Source: Cristatella mucedo
Taxonomy: Eukaryota > Bryozoa > Phylactolaemata > Cristatellidae
Direction of reading: 5' to 3'
Assembly (NCBI GenBank): GCA_009760855.2
Contig: WPIO01000046.1
Span: forward strand, 745,001 to 809,000
DNA: 64,000 nt
Part shown: positions 43,736 through 56,469 of the stretch, piece after piece
Layout: the number at the start of each line of letters is the position of its first letter
Numbering within the stretch: the first letter of the stretch is position 1
Made by a program: the position numbers and the translations under genes
The notes under the pieces: generated by a model
Seen by the model: the letters and a program-made list of their open reading frames with translations, nothing else
What the model was told of the DNA's origin: nothing
The model's database searches: none

Positions 43736-44244
43736 AATTCTTCCACAAATCGAAGTCCTTGCGAACGTCGTATACTGAAACCGATAAAGCTAAGACCTGT
43801 TTAAAGCTAATCTGATTGTTGTCGACCGTAGCGCGTAAGAAATTACGTGCCTGTGGACATCTAAACGCTTATCGCTTCGGGCTGCTGGGTCTCCCACGCC
43901 GGCGGCGTCGTTAGCTACGCCGGTGGCAAGTAACCTGCTTGTTAGTTATGATCTCGCGCACCTATTATCGCTTCATCGACGTAGCTCAAATGCATTCCTA
44001 TATGTTACTGTCGTTGCTAAGATTCGTGAATTATTTATTACCAAAAGAAAAGTAACCCGGAGCTGCTGCTGTGGCCGGGGCCGCCAGCTTAGACGCCGCT
44101 CGTTTGGCGGGAACTGCGAGCTGAGTACCCGCTCGTTTGATTTTCTTCCTATTGTCTCGAACCGCTCAGCACGCTCCCCCACAAAGCATCACTGTGAATC
44201 TCTCTGACTTTTAATATCAGGCCTGTCACAACTCCTGCGGCCCA
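43736..44244. other. Non-coding DNA, nothing recognised
   Basis: A 94-codon plus-strand frame (43923-44207) without a known motif. Composition is mixed. Confidence 0.35.
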
Positions 44245-45165
44245 ACTTAGTGCTTGTCTTTGGAATCCTCGCTCACCGTGCAATACACTTCTAGTAATAA
44301 ACGACCTTATTTCTGAAAACTGTCTCGACCTGCTCACCTTGACTGAAACTTGGCTAGAATCGGTAAACTGCCCGGCATTTAAAGACGCTAATCCGACTGG
44401 CTTCTACATCTTTCATGCCACTGGATCAATCAAAACTGAAGGTTGAGTCGCTATTATCACGTACTCAAATTTCGATTTTAAGCCGTTTCAGTACCCTCGA
44501 AGCAGTCTTTCGAATCGATAGTCTTTATTTCACCCGACAACAAGCTACCGACGGTGGCAGTAGTCTATCGCCGCCAGGTACCAAGTCCTCCTTTATCTCA
44601 GATTTATCCGATCTCATTTCAATTCTTGTGCAAGTTCTCGATCTTTCCTCGTTATGGGTGATTTCAACATCCACTTTGATAACTTATCTGACGCCTTCAG
44701 CACTGAATTGTATGCATTTATTGAATCATTGTCTCTTGTGGCTTATGTGCATGACCCTACTCACATCAAAGGTCACATACTCAATCAAATTTTCTCATAA
44801 AACTGCATTTTTTCATCACCAATTATTGCAAAATCCTGCCTATCTGACTACGTGCAGATCTGCAATGTGTGCCCTCCTCTTCCTCTAAAATCTCCTGTGA
44901 ATCGCGAAACCTCAAGACCATTGACATGGATGCTGTCCGTGCGAGAATATCTGCTTCGCCTCTGCTGCTCAGTCCCTCTCCCTCCGACCTGTCATCATTG
45001 GTAGATGGCTACAACACGATAGTAGCTGACACGCTCGACGAGTTTGCACCTCTGAATAATAAGGGCACTGTGCGCCGCCCTCTCCTCGAGCGCCTCTAAT
45101 TGCGCCTGGTACTGCATCACTGGTACTGCATTGCAATGGTTTAGGTCCAGTGGGAGACTCTAGAG
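44245..45165 (+). mobile_element. LINE A-type APE endonuclease domain and linker
   Basis: The plus strand encodes ISENCLDLLTLTETWLESVN, with the TETW motif carrying the catalytic Glu. It then gives a broken VYRPPGTKSSF segment and MGDFNIHFDNLSDAFSTEL with the GDFN core, and HDPTHIKGHILNQ. A linker region leads on (44870-45100). The sequence then jumps to a small RT piece at 45100-45165 (GTALQWFRSS-like). It is the best endonuclease segment in the window, but not continuous. Confidence 0.75.
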
Positions 45166-45735
45166 TAATAATAATAATAATAATAATAACACACTTGATA
45201 AAGCGCCCTCAGAGAACTTGTCTTTTTCTAGGCGTTTTATATGTGCTGCAAAGGAAGGGGATTGTCGGAAGGGGGAATTGAGTAACAGAGGCGAAGAAGG
45301 TATTATCGCGAAGGCAGCTGAGGTTTCACGATTCACCGATGATTTTTTATGCGATCGAGGGTACACAGACTGTAGACTGAATGAGATCCACGTGGGATCA
45401 GGTGAGCAGAATTTGGTAATAATAAGAATGATAGCATACACTTGTGGGAGAGTATTGCATAATTTTATATAGGGAGTGGCAAATTCATGAACCAATTCGG
45501 CTCTAGTATCCCTGTCTAAGCAGGTCCTAATTTTTGGAAAGGTGCGTAGCTGAAAGTAAGCAGACTGCGGAGCTGATGTGGTCGTCTACCTAAAGCTAAC
45601 TTTGGAACAGGACATTTCGTGCAATGCTGCAGGATATACGCTGCCAGAGCCCCAGCCCCTTGTGGAGCTTTGATTTTCCAATTTCTCAGCTTTGCAAAAA
45701 CTTTGGGCCTACTTAGACAAAATATTGTAGCCGTC
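45166..45735 (-). mobile_element. LINE A tail and RT fragment
   Basis: (ATA)n, CACTTGATAAAGCGCCCTC and the hairpin lie at 45166-45255. At 45500-45735 the minus strand matches the segment from VIFQSDLSLDDHISS to RACLDKDT. The part between is diverged and may be unrelated. Confidence 0.6.
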
Positions 45736-46902
45736 ACGTGGATCCCAACTTCCTTCCATTCTCGCAATAGGAGGGTGGCGGTCCGGTGATTCAGCGCCCG
45801 GTCTACGGATGACGCGTAGGCGGCACCCCTGCGTCAGTTCGTGTAATCGGTTTGATTTCCACGCTTGTCAAAGTTCCGCTCGGAATAGTAGACCTGTCCT
45901 CATGCCACTAAGCCCACTGCGGCGCGACGTCATCGCAATGCCGAGGCCGCACCTGCGAGCACCCGGAAAGAGAAATAGCCTAGTTTGCTGAGAGCGCCAA
46001 AGAAACGATACAGTTGCATACCTCGTCGCTCGCAGGCGCACTGCTCGCCGCTAGCGCGTGCACGCACCAGCATGCGACGTTCTCCGGCGTTCTCCGGCGG
46101 CTCCAGAGATCGAGGGATCGAAGCTGAAGCCCAGCCAAGCCCTCAGAACAGCTCCAGCTGGGTAGTGCTTTGGGGGCTGCTTCGAATTACTTTGAGCTTA
46201 CGTGAATGAGATCGGCCGCTTAATGCTCGGGCGTTGCCTGAGGATTCCCAAAAGAGCTTTGAATCGAGAACCGCATATTTCAGACAAAAGCACGCGAAGC
46301 CTACGGTGCGGCTCGTCGCCGCGACAAGGGATCTAATGGCTCCCGGCAGCCTCGTCCGCAAGTCAGCGTCGTCGAGCTTCCGGTTTATCCTCTGCTGCCT
46401 CTTTTTGCGGTCTCGCCTTTAATCGTCGTCGGAGTTACTGCCGGACGCACGCACGCACGCACGCATTCGGACGCGCGCACAACGCGCCGAACCCGAGCAC
46501 GCTCCGCTGGCGATCGCGTCTGAAGTACGCAGTTGCCCCTTTGCGACGGCTGGGAGCGCCGGCTTCCGGTCGGTACGCGCACGCACCCTGCGACGCGCGC
46601 CCTGGTGTGTGCGGCGTAATGTGTGTGTCGGGCGCGTAGCAAGCTCATCAGGCGAACGAGAAACGCACGCTCTCTGCATAGCGGCGCACGTTCGATTAGG
46701 TCAAAATTCGGGGGCGGTGGCCGCGACGAGAGGGCTGAGGATTGACGAGAATCCCCGAGATCGACGGCGAGATCGAGCCGCTCTCTACGAGGGCGTTGAG
46801 AGGGCGCTGCCCTCAAGCTCAAACGATCGCCTTAGAGCCGAGCACTCGGTTCGTCCAGTATCGGTCAACGTGAACAGCATTCTGCTTCCGGTCACCGCGG
46901 AT
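45736..46902. other. GC-rich DNA with a short (GCAC)n tract, no assigned gene
   Basis: Frames up to 145 codons (minus, 46385-46822) are Arg/Ala-rich and unrecognised. A CGCA tetranucleotide run lies at about 46446-46465. CpG density suggests a regulatory region. Confidence 0.35.
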
Positions 46903-47155
46903 TGTAGGTTGTGGTTATATTGAGATTGTGACACTGTCGTCGGATTATGGGCTGTTGCGATTTATGACGCAGTGGTATATAAGTAGCGGGCGGCAAAGGC
47001 CCGGCGAGTCAGGTCAAGGACGCCTGGCGGGCAGTCGCTTCCTTGCCCGCTGCGGCGTCCGTGTGAATAAACGTCTTTGAGCCCGCTTCGGTGTTCTTCT
47101 GCGTGGTATCGCGTACCTGCCGCTTAGAGAATGTCAAAATGCATAGGCCGCTACA
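46903..47155 (+). mobile_element. Solo LTR of an LTR retrotransposon
   Basis: Bounded by TGTAG and CTACA (perfect 5-bp terminal inverted repeats, TG...CA). A TATA box (TATATAAG at about 46976) comes first, then a GC-rich leader, then an AATAAA at 47066-47071 with a GT-rich stretch after it. This order (U3-R-U5) is that of an LTR. No internal region or second LTR is seen. No matching target duplication is visible. Probably a Ty3-like family, but that is a guess. Confidence 0.55.
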
Positions 47156-47869
47156 GTTAACTGAATTCCGAGAGAGTCCCGTGGCGAAGGAGGACGCCTG
47201 CAGCCAGCCTCTCAGGCCGGCGTCCGAGGCGAGTGCGTAGAGACCGCAGAGAGATACAATCGGCGCGAGCTCAAATGGACGGTCTAGATACGCTTGAAAG
47301 CAGGCTTTTCTTAAATCCCCAGCCGGACAAGATCCGGGATAATGGGTCGCGGTTGCAAATCAGTGTATACCCACGCACGAGTCGCCAATACCAAAATTAG
47401 CCAAATACTTTTTCAAACTCCTTAAAAATGGTGACTGCCTTCATAATAGCGGCTAGAAACTATCCCCACGCTGGAACCGTAAGGCTGCGTACGAGCCGGA
47501 ATAGTAAAGCTAGCCCATTAAGCATTATATTTATTTCTACGGGCGCTAGTTATGCAGGTCACTGAATAGCCTAGCTTTGTGAGTAAAATTATGGCATTGT
47601 ACGGGGTTGAATGTTTCCATGATGAAATCGCTACTACTCAATCAATACCCCATGAATTACTTAAAACGTGAGAAGGTTAGTAAAGACTGTGCCCTGGGCA
47701 TGCTCCAGGTCAGGCGGGCCCAGCCCTAACATTAGGCGTGAAAACATCCTAAGGTTAGAGGCGTGGAAGCACCGCTTTGCCTCTGCACTGGCTCATTCTC
47801 CATGTCTACGCAAGCATCGTCTGGGAAGCGAGCTAGCAGGGATACCGAAAGAAGGCTCCGGCTTAGATA
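47156..47869. other. Non-coding DNA, nothing recognised
   Basis: Ordinary sequence with an 85-codon frame (47668-47925) running into LINE A. No gene identified. Confidence 0.35.
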
Positions 47870-48760
47870 AAAGCTCAAAATCGGCTCAGCCAGCATATCT
47901 CCTGTCGCGTCGGCACGAAATCTAGGTGTTCTGTTCCAAAGTGAACTTTCATTAGATGACCACATCCGCTCCACAGTCAAGTCTGCCTACTCTCAGCTGC
48001 ATAACATTGCTGAAATTCGGGCTTGCTTAGACGGGGACATTACATCTAAATTGGTCTATTAATTTGTGACATCCTATCTCGACTTGTGTAACTCGCTGCG
48101 TGCTGGTCTACCGGCCTGTGCAATCGGGCGACTGCAGCTGGTGCAAAACTCTGCAGCTCGGTTTGTCTGTCATGAGCGTCGCAGTTGCTACATCCCACCC
48201 CTTCTCGACGACCTGCACTGGCTACCAGTCGCACCAGTAACCAGTAACGCATCGACTTCAAGGTTTTGTCGCTCACTTTTAGGTCACTTCATTCTTTGGC
48301 TCCAGCTTATCTCTCAGATCTACTCCAACACCAGGCTAAGCATCGTACCACCCACTTTTCGGAATCTAACTGTTTACCTACACCTCGTACAAACCTCAAA
48401 TCCTTTGTAGACCATGCATTTAGTTCGTACGCTCCCAAAGCCTGGAACTCACTGCCGACTTGCGTCACGACATCCCCTGACGTTTAAAAAGAAGCTTAAG
48501 ACAAACTTGTTTATAGCAGCTTTTAGTTGGTCATTGTAATTCGTCCTTCGTATGCTTATGCGTGCAGACACTACACGCTGCCACTAACCACGTTTGCATG
48601 CTGACCCTGAGCATGTCAACTCTAACCATATTATGCTTGCTGACATAGAACGTGCTACCGCTAGCCATTCGGTTATACTTCCTTTACAGAACGTCGTGCC
48701 TAGAATGAGATGAAGTTCTCCGAGGGCGTTATAAAATGTACTATCAGCATTATAGAAATG
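47870..48760 (+). mobile_element. LINE A, 5'-truncated copy
   Basis: It starts at the GSASISPVASARNLGVLF region (47880) and runs through HIRSTVKSAYSQLHNIAEIR, CNSLRAGLPACAIGRLQLVQ and HFSESNCLPTPRTNLKSF. The 3' UTR repeats follow, then a degenerate hairpin (AGAATGAGATGAAGTTCTCC). Frameshifts split the ORF. Confidence 0.85.
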
Positions 48761-49357
48761 GCATCGGAGTTTTACCGAGCCTACAGGACGTCACAGCCCA
48801 ATACGTCTATGTATACCTTCTTCCGAACATAGGGCTACCGAATGCGATGGCAATTCGTGGACTGGATTATATTTTCAACAAGATACTGATCAAAAACACC
48901 CCACCAACGAAGTAATTTCGCTACAATTTATCGGTACGCCTCCCGTGACGGTTATGGACTAGCTGGGTCAGTCTCCAAACCTCAAACGAATCGAGCATTT
49001 GTGGGATGAAGACGAGCGATGGTTATGGCAGCTGGCCATCCGAACTTCATCTGCACTTTTTATCCATTTGCATCAAGCCTAGAGTAGGATGATGGCCGAT
49101 CTTCTCCATGATCTGATCCGATGATCTTCTCCATGTCTGACAGGTCACTGCAAGTAAGAGAAGTGCAGCATGCACATTAGAACAATTGATTGGATACGAC
49201 AAGTGGCAATTTTGGAATCGTGTTGCTTTTCTTATTTTTACCACTGCCCCTATTTTTAGTAACACCGACGTTCATTTCCTAGAAATGCAGACGAGTGGCC
49301 CGTCGTGTGGGCTGCCCCAGCCGCCTTAATAAGTACTCTCGCGTCTAGATCGCAGCA
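48761..49357. other. Non-coding DNA, nothing recognised
   Basis: Contains a duplicated TGATCTTCTCCATG block near 49095-49135. No exon recognised. Confidence 0.3.
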
Positions 49358-49579
49358 ATGGTCAAACTCAACAAGATAAAAGCAGCCGAAAGCCAGGACC
49401 AAAACATTGATGGGCCAATGCTCATGTTACCGGAGCTTGTTGGTTCATTGCAGAGTTTAATCATAAAGTCAGGTAAAAAAATCCTACCGCTGGACGACAG
49501 ACAACAGCTGCACCAAAAAAATGACGGCATGTATGACTGCGTTGGTCACGAGAGAACAAGTTTCTACAGCCAAAGATGA
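49358..49579 (+). CDS. Uncharacterised small open frame
   Basis: A 73-codon frame, MVKLNKIKAAESQDQNIDG and onward, with ordinary mixed composition (Lys, Leu, Gln, Asp) rather than repeat-like sequence. It contains LPELVGSLQSLIIKSGKKIL. Protein-like pieces in other frames continue to about 49790. It may be an exon of an unknown gene, a retrocopy or a relict. No family recognised. Confidence 0.25.
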   Translation: MVKLNKIKAAESQDQNIDGPMLMLPELVGSLQSLIIKSGKKILPLDDRQQLHQKNDGMYDCVGHERTSFYSQR

Positions 49580-50624
49580 ACCGCCAAGCTTCCTCTCGAT
49601 CGCGATGACTGTGAGACACTGTTCACCAAGCTGACACGTGTGCGAACGCCTACAGCTGACAATGCTGACCAGCTAAGTCTACCGCGTTAATGTAATAAGG
49701 CACCTGACTGATCAGCACATCGGCAGCAAGGCCGAAGTCGGTACTCATACAAAAATTCTAGTAAATGTCAGTGGAAAAGAGGCTGCCCATTGAAGGGCAG
49801 AGGCTGAAAGAACAAGAACCAGGGAGCCAGGTCGTAAGATGAAAAGGTCAGATTATATGGCTCTGACTGGGCCAGGACTCTATTAACCATGGTGGGCAGA
49901 GGAAAACAAAAGACACTCGCTGGGCCGGGCCCAGGGTCACCAGTAGAGCCCAAAATTACCGTGGTTGCAGAATCGGTTCAGAGTAAGGTAGCCAGCATGA
50001 GTCAGGTAGCCAACCGCAGAAGACATGTGACAAGCCAAAAAGCTGGGTGGCCGCAAGACGTCAGCAACGAACTGACTGTTGACTGCAGCAGCAGCCAGCT
50101 CGAGCAGCCAGCATCGTCGAGACTCCGAGGCATCAAACAGACTGCAGCAGTGCTGCTTTAAACGGTAGTGACAGACAGGAAGCAAGATCAGAGTAAACAA
50201 TGACTAGCAGCAGTTGTGCAGAGATAGTCAAAGGAAGAGAAAGAGAAAATTGATAACCACGACGAAATAAGAGTTTGAAACATGTTCCAACTAATTGCGC
50301 TATTACGACACGACAGTCGAGAGTGGCTGTGCCACTGCTGCAGAAGAGCTTGTTTTGCAGCAAAGGGGAGACTTCCCAGTCGCCAGCCAAACAGTGTAGC
50401 CAAAGCTAAATCGCTGCCGATGCTCGTGCGTAGCAGCTGTCCTGCTAACCAGCGACAAGCGGGAGCGGCTTCTAAGCCGGCCCATCCTTTCTTCATTTCA
50501 ATTGATAGCTTGAGCTTCTTCACTTGAGCCTCTGTTGTGCGATTTGATCGCCCCGATACCATAAAAGTGTTTGTGCTTCTCGCAAAGGTTAGCCGACAGC
50601 AGCAGCAGGCGGCGGGCAGCAGCA
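49580..50624. other. 3' region of eEF2K (minus strand), no other gene seen
   Basis: Directly downstream of the eEF2K stop on the minus strand, so it probably includes the 3' UTR. I found no clear AATAAA on that strand close to the stop. Frames up to 146 codons (minus, 50188-50628) follow the stop codon and look non-coding. Confidence 0.35.
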
Positions 50625-50731
50625 TCACTCAATCTCTGCCCACGACTCCTCGGCCAAAGCATAATATTGGTTAGCCAGCCGTCCTTTCATCGCCTCCGTG
50701 GCTGCATCAGCAGCAGATGTGTACAAGTCTC
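50625..50731 (-). CDS. EEF2K: eEF2 kinase, last coding exon
   Basis: The minus-strand exon starts after a pyrimidine-rich acceptor (TTTGTCTCACATCTTGCAG) and completes a Gly codon begun in the upstream exon. It encodes GDLYTSAADAATEAMKGRL then ANQYYALAEESWAEIE and a TGA at 50625-50627. From memory, human eEF2K ends GDLYTQAAEAAMEAMKGRLA then NQYYQKAEEAWAQMEE, so this is the conserved C-terminal helix pair of the SEL1-like domain. The extreme C-terminus is known to be needed for phosphorylating eEF2. eEF2K is the alpha-type, Ca2+/calmodulin-dependent kinase that phosphorylates eEF2 and slows translation elongation. The near-identity makes this call firm. Confidence 0.93.
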
Positions 50732-51342
50732 CTGCAAGATGTGAGACAAACTTGTACCCGATCACGATCACGATCGATGCAGAGGAGTGGGAGGCGCTGC
50801 AAGAAGTCAGAATGGCAGCTCTCCGAACGACAGCTGTGCATGTCAACACGTATGACAACACTTAATGCAGCACCCACGACAGGTCACTGCACCAAACGAA
50901 ATGGCATCACGATGAAAAACCAGCATAAAGACAGCGCACAACACACACACACACATACGCACGCATGCATGTACCAACACAGAGACATCACTACGGTTCA
51001 CATCTCTTTGAGTTTCTGAAACGAGCCAGTGCACTGAGGGTCTATAATCTAAAAATCTGGTGACCGAGTCAGTATCACCTGAAGGATGAGGAGAGCTAAG
51101 GTTTCGAGTACCACATGAATGCGGTCTCACACTTCGATGCAGGTGAGGGCCAACTGCTACATGCTACAAGGTTCACTGGTAAAACTACAAAATGCTATTC
51201 TCACACAGCAGGTGACTGCTCCCGGTCGTCAAAAGTAGTTCGAGCCGCAGGCTTTCGAGCCTTCACAGGTCAGGCGCCTCAGAAGAAAGATGGCTTACGA
51301 TGACAGGATTGCCAGGGGAAAAATGCAGATGCACATAATAAT

Positions 51343-52760
51343 AATAATAATAATAATAATTCACTTGATAAAGCGCCCTCAGAGAACTTAATCTCTCTAG
51401 GCGCTTTACATTTGCTGCAAAGTGAAATGCAATTGAATGGTAAGTAAAATCATGCTTGAAAAACATACCAAATGAATAATATGGTTAGGGGTGACATGCA
51501 CAGGGTCAGCATGCGAATGTGGTTAGTGGCAGCATGCACAGTGTCAGCAGGCATAAGCACATCAAGGACGAATCACAGGGACCCACTAAATGCTGTCCTA
51601 AATAGGTGTGTTTTCAGGTTCCTTTTAAATGTGGTCAGGTCGGGGGATGTTCTGACGCAGGTCGGGAGGGAGTTCCAGGCTGTGGGAGCATACGAACTAA
51701 ATGCACGGTCTCCAAAGGATTTAAGGTTTGTACGAGGTATTTCTAGACTGTTGGATTCCGAAAAGCGGGTGGTACGATGCTTGGCCTGGTGGGGTAGTAT
51801 ATCTGAAAGATAGGCTGGAGCCATAGAATGAAGGGACCTAAAAGTGAGCGACAAAACCTTGTAGTCAATCCGTTGCTTGACTGGTAGCCAGTGCAGGTCG
51901 GTGAGAAGTGGAGTAATGTGGCAACTGCGACGCACACGACAGACAAGTCTAGCTGCAGAGTTTTGCACCAGCTGCAATCGCCTGACCGCACATGCTGGTA
52001 GGCCAGTAAGCAGTGAGTTGCAGAAGTCGAGACGGGATGTCATGAATGCATGGACCAACTTAGATGTGGTATCTTTATCTAAACAAGCCCGAATTTTAGC
52101 AATGTTATGAAGCTGAAAATAGGCAAATTTGACTGTGGAGCTGATATGGTCGTCTAACGAGAGGTCGCTTTGGAATATGACACCTAGATTTCGAGCTAAT
52201 TCGACTGGAGATATGCTGGCAGAGCCAATTTTGAGAGTCTGCCTTTCCAATCTCTGAATCACACTGGGTTTGCCCATAACAAGTAAGTTAGTTTTATCAT
52301 CGTTTAGTTTTAGAAAATTTGCTGCCATCCATGTGCGGATGTCATCAATGCATGCAGCTAGTGAGTTGAGAGAATTTGAGGTGCTCGAAGGCTGGGAGGG
52401 ATCAAAGCAAAGGTACAACTGAGTGTCATCCGCATAGAAGTGAAAGCCTAGATTGTGCTTGGCAATCCCATCAGCAAGAGGCAGAGTATAAACCGTGAAA
52501 AGAACCGGACCTAGCACGGAGCCCTGAGGTACTCCATATTTCAGAGGTACTTCAGATGATCTTTGTCCATTCACGTCAATACTCTGGAGTCTCCCACTGA
52601 GATAGGACCTGAACCACTGCAGAGCAGTGCCAGTGATGCCCAGGCGAGATGAGAGGCACTCTAGAAGAACTTTGTGATCGATGGTGTCAAAAACTGCCGA
52701 AAGATCAAGCAAAACAAGCAGAGACACTCTACCCATGTCTGCATTCCTAAGTAGGTCGTT
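51343..52760 (-). mobile_element. LINE A, best coding copy, inside an eEF2K intron
   Basis: The minus-strand frame at 51573-52736 is open for 387 codons. It has DLSAVFDTIDHKVLLE (RT motif A, residues 11-26), GVPQGSVLGPVLF (68-80) and FYADDTQLYLCF with catalytic YADD at 101-104. NFLKLNDDKTNLLVMGKPSV and the L2/CR1-type C-terminus LDFCNSLLTGLP...HITPLLTDLHWLPVK follow, ending DLTTFKRNLKTHLFRTA. A 3' UTR with ATGCACA...GTCAGCA repeats, the hairpin and (ATT)n follow to 51343. The 5' part (endonuclease and start of RT) is missing, with truncation at about 52760. The open frame suggests a relatively young insertion. It is in the same orientation as eEF2K. Confidence 0.94.
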
Positions 52761-53512
52761 AAAAGGGAAAGGCCCAACAGAGATATAAAAAAGGCCTGCG
52801 ACCCTATTGGGTCACATCCTAGCGCTGACGGTTGTTGCGTGTACTCACACACACATAAAACCTTGCACGGAATGCCATAGCTATAAGCAGCAAACAAGAC
52901 GACCAGCAGGAAGCCGATCGAATTATTGCAATCATGCAGGAATTGTAAACCGTGAGGTGTACATTTAAGGGGTTGAGTCCGTAAGGAAGAGAAATGGCTT
53001 CAAACGGTAATTAACGTATTCAAAAAGTCGCTAATAGAGCGATGTAATGATATTGGGCATTTAGAGGATAGGGTGTCGTCACGTGGATGCCCCTTGGCCG
53101 ACTTCGGAAGATTAGCCACACAGCACGCCTCCTACAGGACCCAATACTGCTGTACGTGCATTGATCCTTTCTGGCCTTATCCTTCCCAGCCAGCTACTAG
53201 TGCATGCATCTTAGCATGTCAAGGCCATCAGGTGCCAAACAACAGCTGACCACGGCCAGCTGAGTTTCTCATCGAATGGACCACGAACAGCTGGCTGATG
53301 GGCAAACAACAGCGGAATTTGCAACGACTACAGCTTTAGCGGCTCGGCAGGCAGGAAACAACAACAAATTCAACGAAACGTCCACAACCCATAGCCGACT
53401 GCTTAAGGACATAAGCACAGCAAACGGGCGAATGGGTATGGCTGACTCCTTGGGCCCCATCCGAATGAGTGAGTGTTGCTCGGCAGCACGTGCCGAGGAA
53501 CGGCAGCTAATT

Positions 53513-53614
53513 GCAACTTTCTTTGCAGCAAATGTAAAGTGCCTAGAAAGAGATTAAGTTGTCTGAGGGCACTATATCAAATGCATTATTATTATTATTA
53601 TTATTATTGCCTGG
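53513..53614 (+). mobile_element. LINE A 3' terminus, about 100 bp
   Basis: TTTCTTTGCAGCAAATGTAA, the hairpin with AAGTGCC and GGGCACTATATC, then (ATT)n. Confidence 0.85.
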
Positions 53615-56344
53615 CATGGAATCCTTCGGGTCACCTAGGAAATTATTATGGAAACATCTGGAATTATTACTTGAATAGTTTGATCTGAATCATGTAAGTC
53701 TGCAGTAGGTCCGACATTGCCTTTGAAAGCCTCAAGCGTTCACCATTTAATCCAGCCGAAGAGAGATAAGCAGCAGACTTGCTAGACGCCTTTTAAAATG
53801 AGCAACTTGTACATGTCAATGCTAGAATAAAACTTGAAGCCGAGCTAAAGAAATGATTTTCTATGTGTTCTTCGGCTCTATGAGCCGACACGGATCCTTA
53901 TAGTGGATTAGGGGTACAATTGCTCCAGCCTGCAGTAAGTCCTTCACAGCCGGTGGTGGCCAGAGAGCTGCTGCCTGTTTGCACCAACCAGCTCACAAAA
54001 AAGCATTGGGAACTCAGTTCGTAGAGGTCACCATCGAACCACGAGGAGTGGCTGCAAAAGTGCATAGCATTATAAATACTATTATATATACATTGCAGCA
54101 GCAATCTGAAACAGCGAGCTGGGCCACCTGAAGAAGAGCAGCTTTGCGTTCTTAATGAAGATGGCATTGGCATTACCTGGTAATTCAAACTCATTTTGGA
54201 CAATTGATGAAAAGGGGCCCGGGGGAAAGGATACATAAAAGAGAAGGGCTCAAACTCAAGATGGCCGACGAACACAAGTGAAGCCAGCCTCAACGGCTGA
54301 CCTGCAAAAGAACCAGCCACCGCTGGATGCAGCAAACTCATTACCCGATGAAAGGCGACACAGTTCGAGCAGACCACAACCACCGCCAGTGGAAAGAAAT
54401 GGCATCCCAAAGGGCAGTAGGGCTGCTGTACAGGCTTGCTGGCCTCACTGCCGACTTTTGATTTGCTTGATCCAATGCATTGGTGTATGGCATCGGGGCC
54501 AGGTACCTAGCCTACCAACAGCCCTTGGTCAGAGCAGCGGAGAGCTCAGTGACCAACGACACGATAGGAAGGATCGCCCGCGACAGGTGAGTCTCGCCCA
54601 TTCTGCTTTGTCGTCGCCTTTGTCCGTATTGCTGGCAAAAAAGTGCCGAGCAGAGCATTGCCTTTTTTGGCGACAAGCATTTTTCCATGACAAAATTTTG
54701 ATGTCATCACTGCTGCCACTGCAGCCAGATTTAGAGAATTGTGGTTCAGATATTTAGGTACAGCTGCACATGCTGTATATCTCATACCGTCGAGTAAATC
54801 AACGTTTCATACTTGATGAGTATTTCTAGGGCAGCAGTTGCGCCACGAAGAGAGCTCCTTCAGAGAGCATAGGATCAAGCAAATAAAGAGTTTCACAACT
54901 GTGAAATAAAACAATGAGCTACAAACACAACAAAGAGCCCAAGCACCAAGTGCCCAGTAATGACTGGGCTGCTGCTGCTCAAGCTGGCAGCGGGGCTGGC
55001 TCTTTGCTGGCGCTCGACGTATGGCTTTCGCTGCACTAAGAAATGAGGCTGCTTAATCAGCTGACTTTTACCTTTACCTTCAGGAGATGAGCAAGCAGAT
55101 AGGTCAATTGAGCCATCAAAAGTTATTCCCATTGCCAAAAGGTCAATTCAATTCGGTCAGCCAGTAGCAGTCTGGGAATACTCGGGAGGACGGAGGCCTG
55201 CACGAGGCCTTAGCCGAAGGGACCAGTGACAGACAGCCACGACAAAGCAACCAGCGATGGCCTGTGCCCGTAGGGAATACAGGCTATCGCCTCGCCGGGA
55301 GTCCGGTATGGCCGGGCATCCTCTCCCACAAGGTGCTAGAAGTTATTTGTATAGGCTGGCAGCCTCGGCGACATCCGTCATCCAACCTGCAGACTCTAGG
55401 CTCCAGACTGAGCCGCCACTTTACTCCGATCACGTGTAAGCTAATAAAAATAAGCCAGTCGGCGGTGTCAAACCATTAAAATGTGTGGTGTAAACAGAGT
55501 TAGGCTAGACTACCACCCGGAAGAGTACCAAGAGTGGGAGTGGAAGAAAGCGCATCGTCCAAGCTGCAGCAAGTGCAGGATCCGTGAATGCTACTGTAGC
55601 ATATCCTATCTGAGTGGGTCAGTGGATACGCGAGTGACCACTGTGACCTGCTTTTACAGTACCGAGGCAGGACCGAGCTTGTAATCATAAATGGGGGTCA
55701 TTTCCTACCGCCAACTTTACCCAGAGGTTCTATGTTCGGTCAGATTCGGCAACAGTAAGAAACAAACCACTAGAAACAAACAGCAAGGAACAAAGACCAC
55801 AGACCTATCAGTAACATTATGCAAGAAGATCGCATGGCTTAAAGAGAGCATGCGCATGAACGGATGAGGCGATCGCGTGCGCGATGCATGCCACAAGCTG
55901 ATCATGGCAATAATGCTGCCTAAGGAAAATGTATCAAGTGCCTCCTCCACCACTGTTTTACACAGCACAAAGCTATGGGCTCCACGAGCCCAATGCAGCT
56001 GTTGAGACCTAATTTTGGTCGGGCATGCGCAACCGTTCAGCCGACTTCAAGGTCGGCCGTAAAAAGCAGTTAAAGCAAGGCCGGCAGTTGGCCTGCAGAA
56101 ACTGGGCCCTAATGCCAGGAGCTGGGCCAGGTATGCTCGACAAAGCAGTATGAAGGAGCAGTTTAGTCCTCAGCTCCAAGCTCCTTTGCTCCACCTTGAA
56201 TCATAATATACATTGCCTGCCCTGAGCAATAAAACATTGGCGAGGTCCGTAGCACCCTCTGTGTTAGGCCGGCTTTGTGTAGCTTGTTGGACAAATGGAA
56301 TATATCTTCCGAAAGAATTGTATACATATATATATATATGTACA

Positions 56345-56465
56345 GAATTCCTTTGTATAGCACTGTACGAGAATCTGATCTCTATTCAGGCGCTTTACAT
56401 GAGCCGTAGGGCTCGAGCCCACGTAAAGGTGAGCACATTAGGCTTGGGCCAAACTAGGGTAGCAT
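56345..56465 (-). mobile_element. SINE2, old copy
   Basis: The minus strand shows TGGCCCAAGCCTAATGTGCT, a B-box-like GTGGGCTCGAGCCC, and the tail GTAAAGCGCCTGAATAGAGA. Confidence 0.65.
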
Positions 56466-56469
56466 TGGA

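Noticed and set aside
53898-54410. 170-codon minus-strand frame in the eEF2K intron
   Set aside because: No similarity to the eEF2K domain order and no splice sites in phase with the neighbouring exons. Probably chance.
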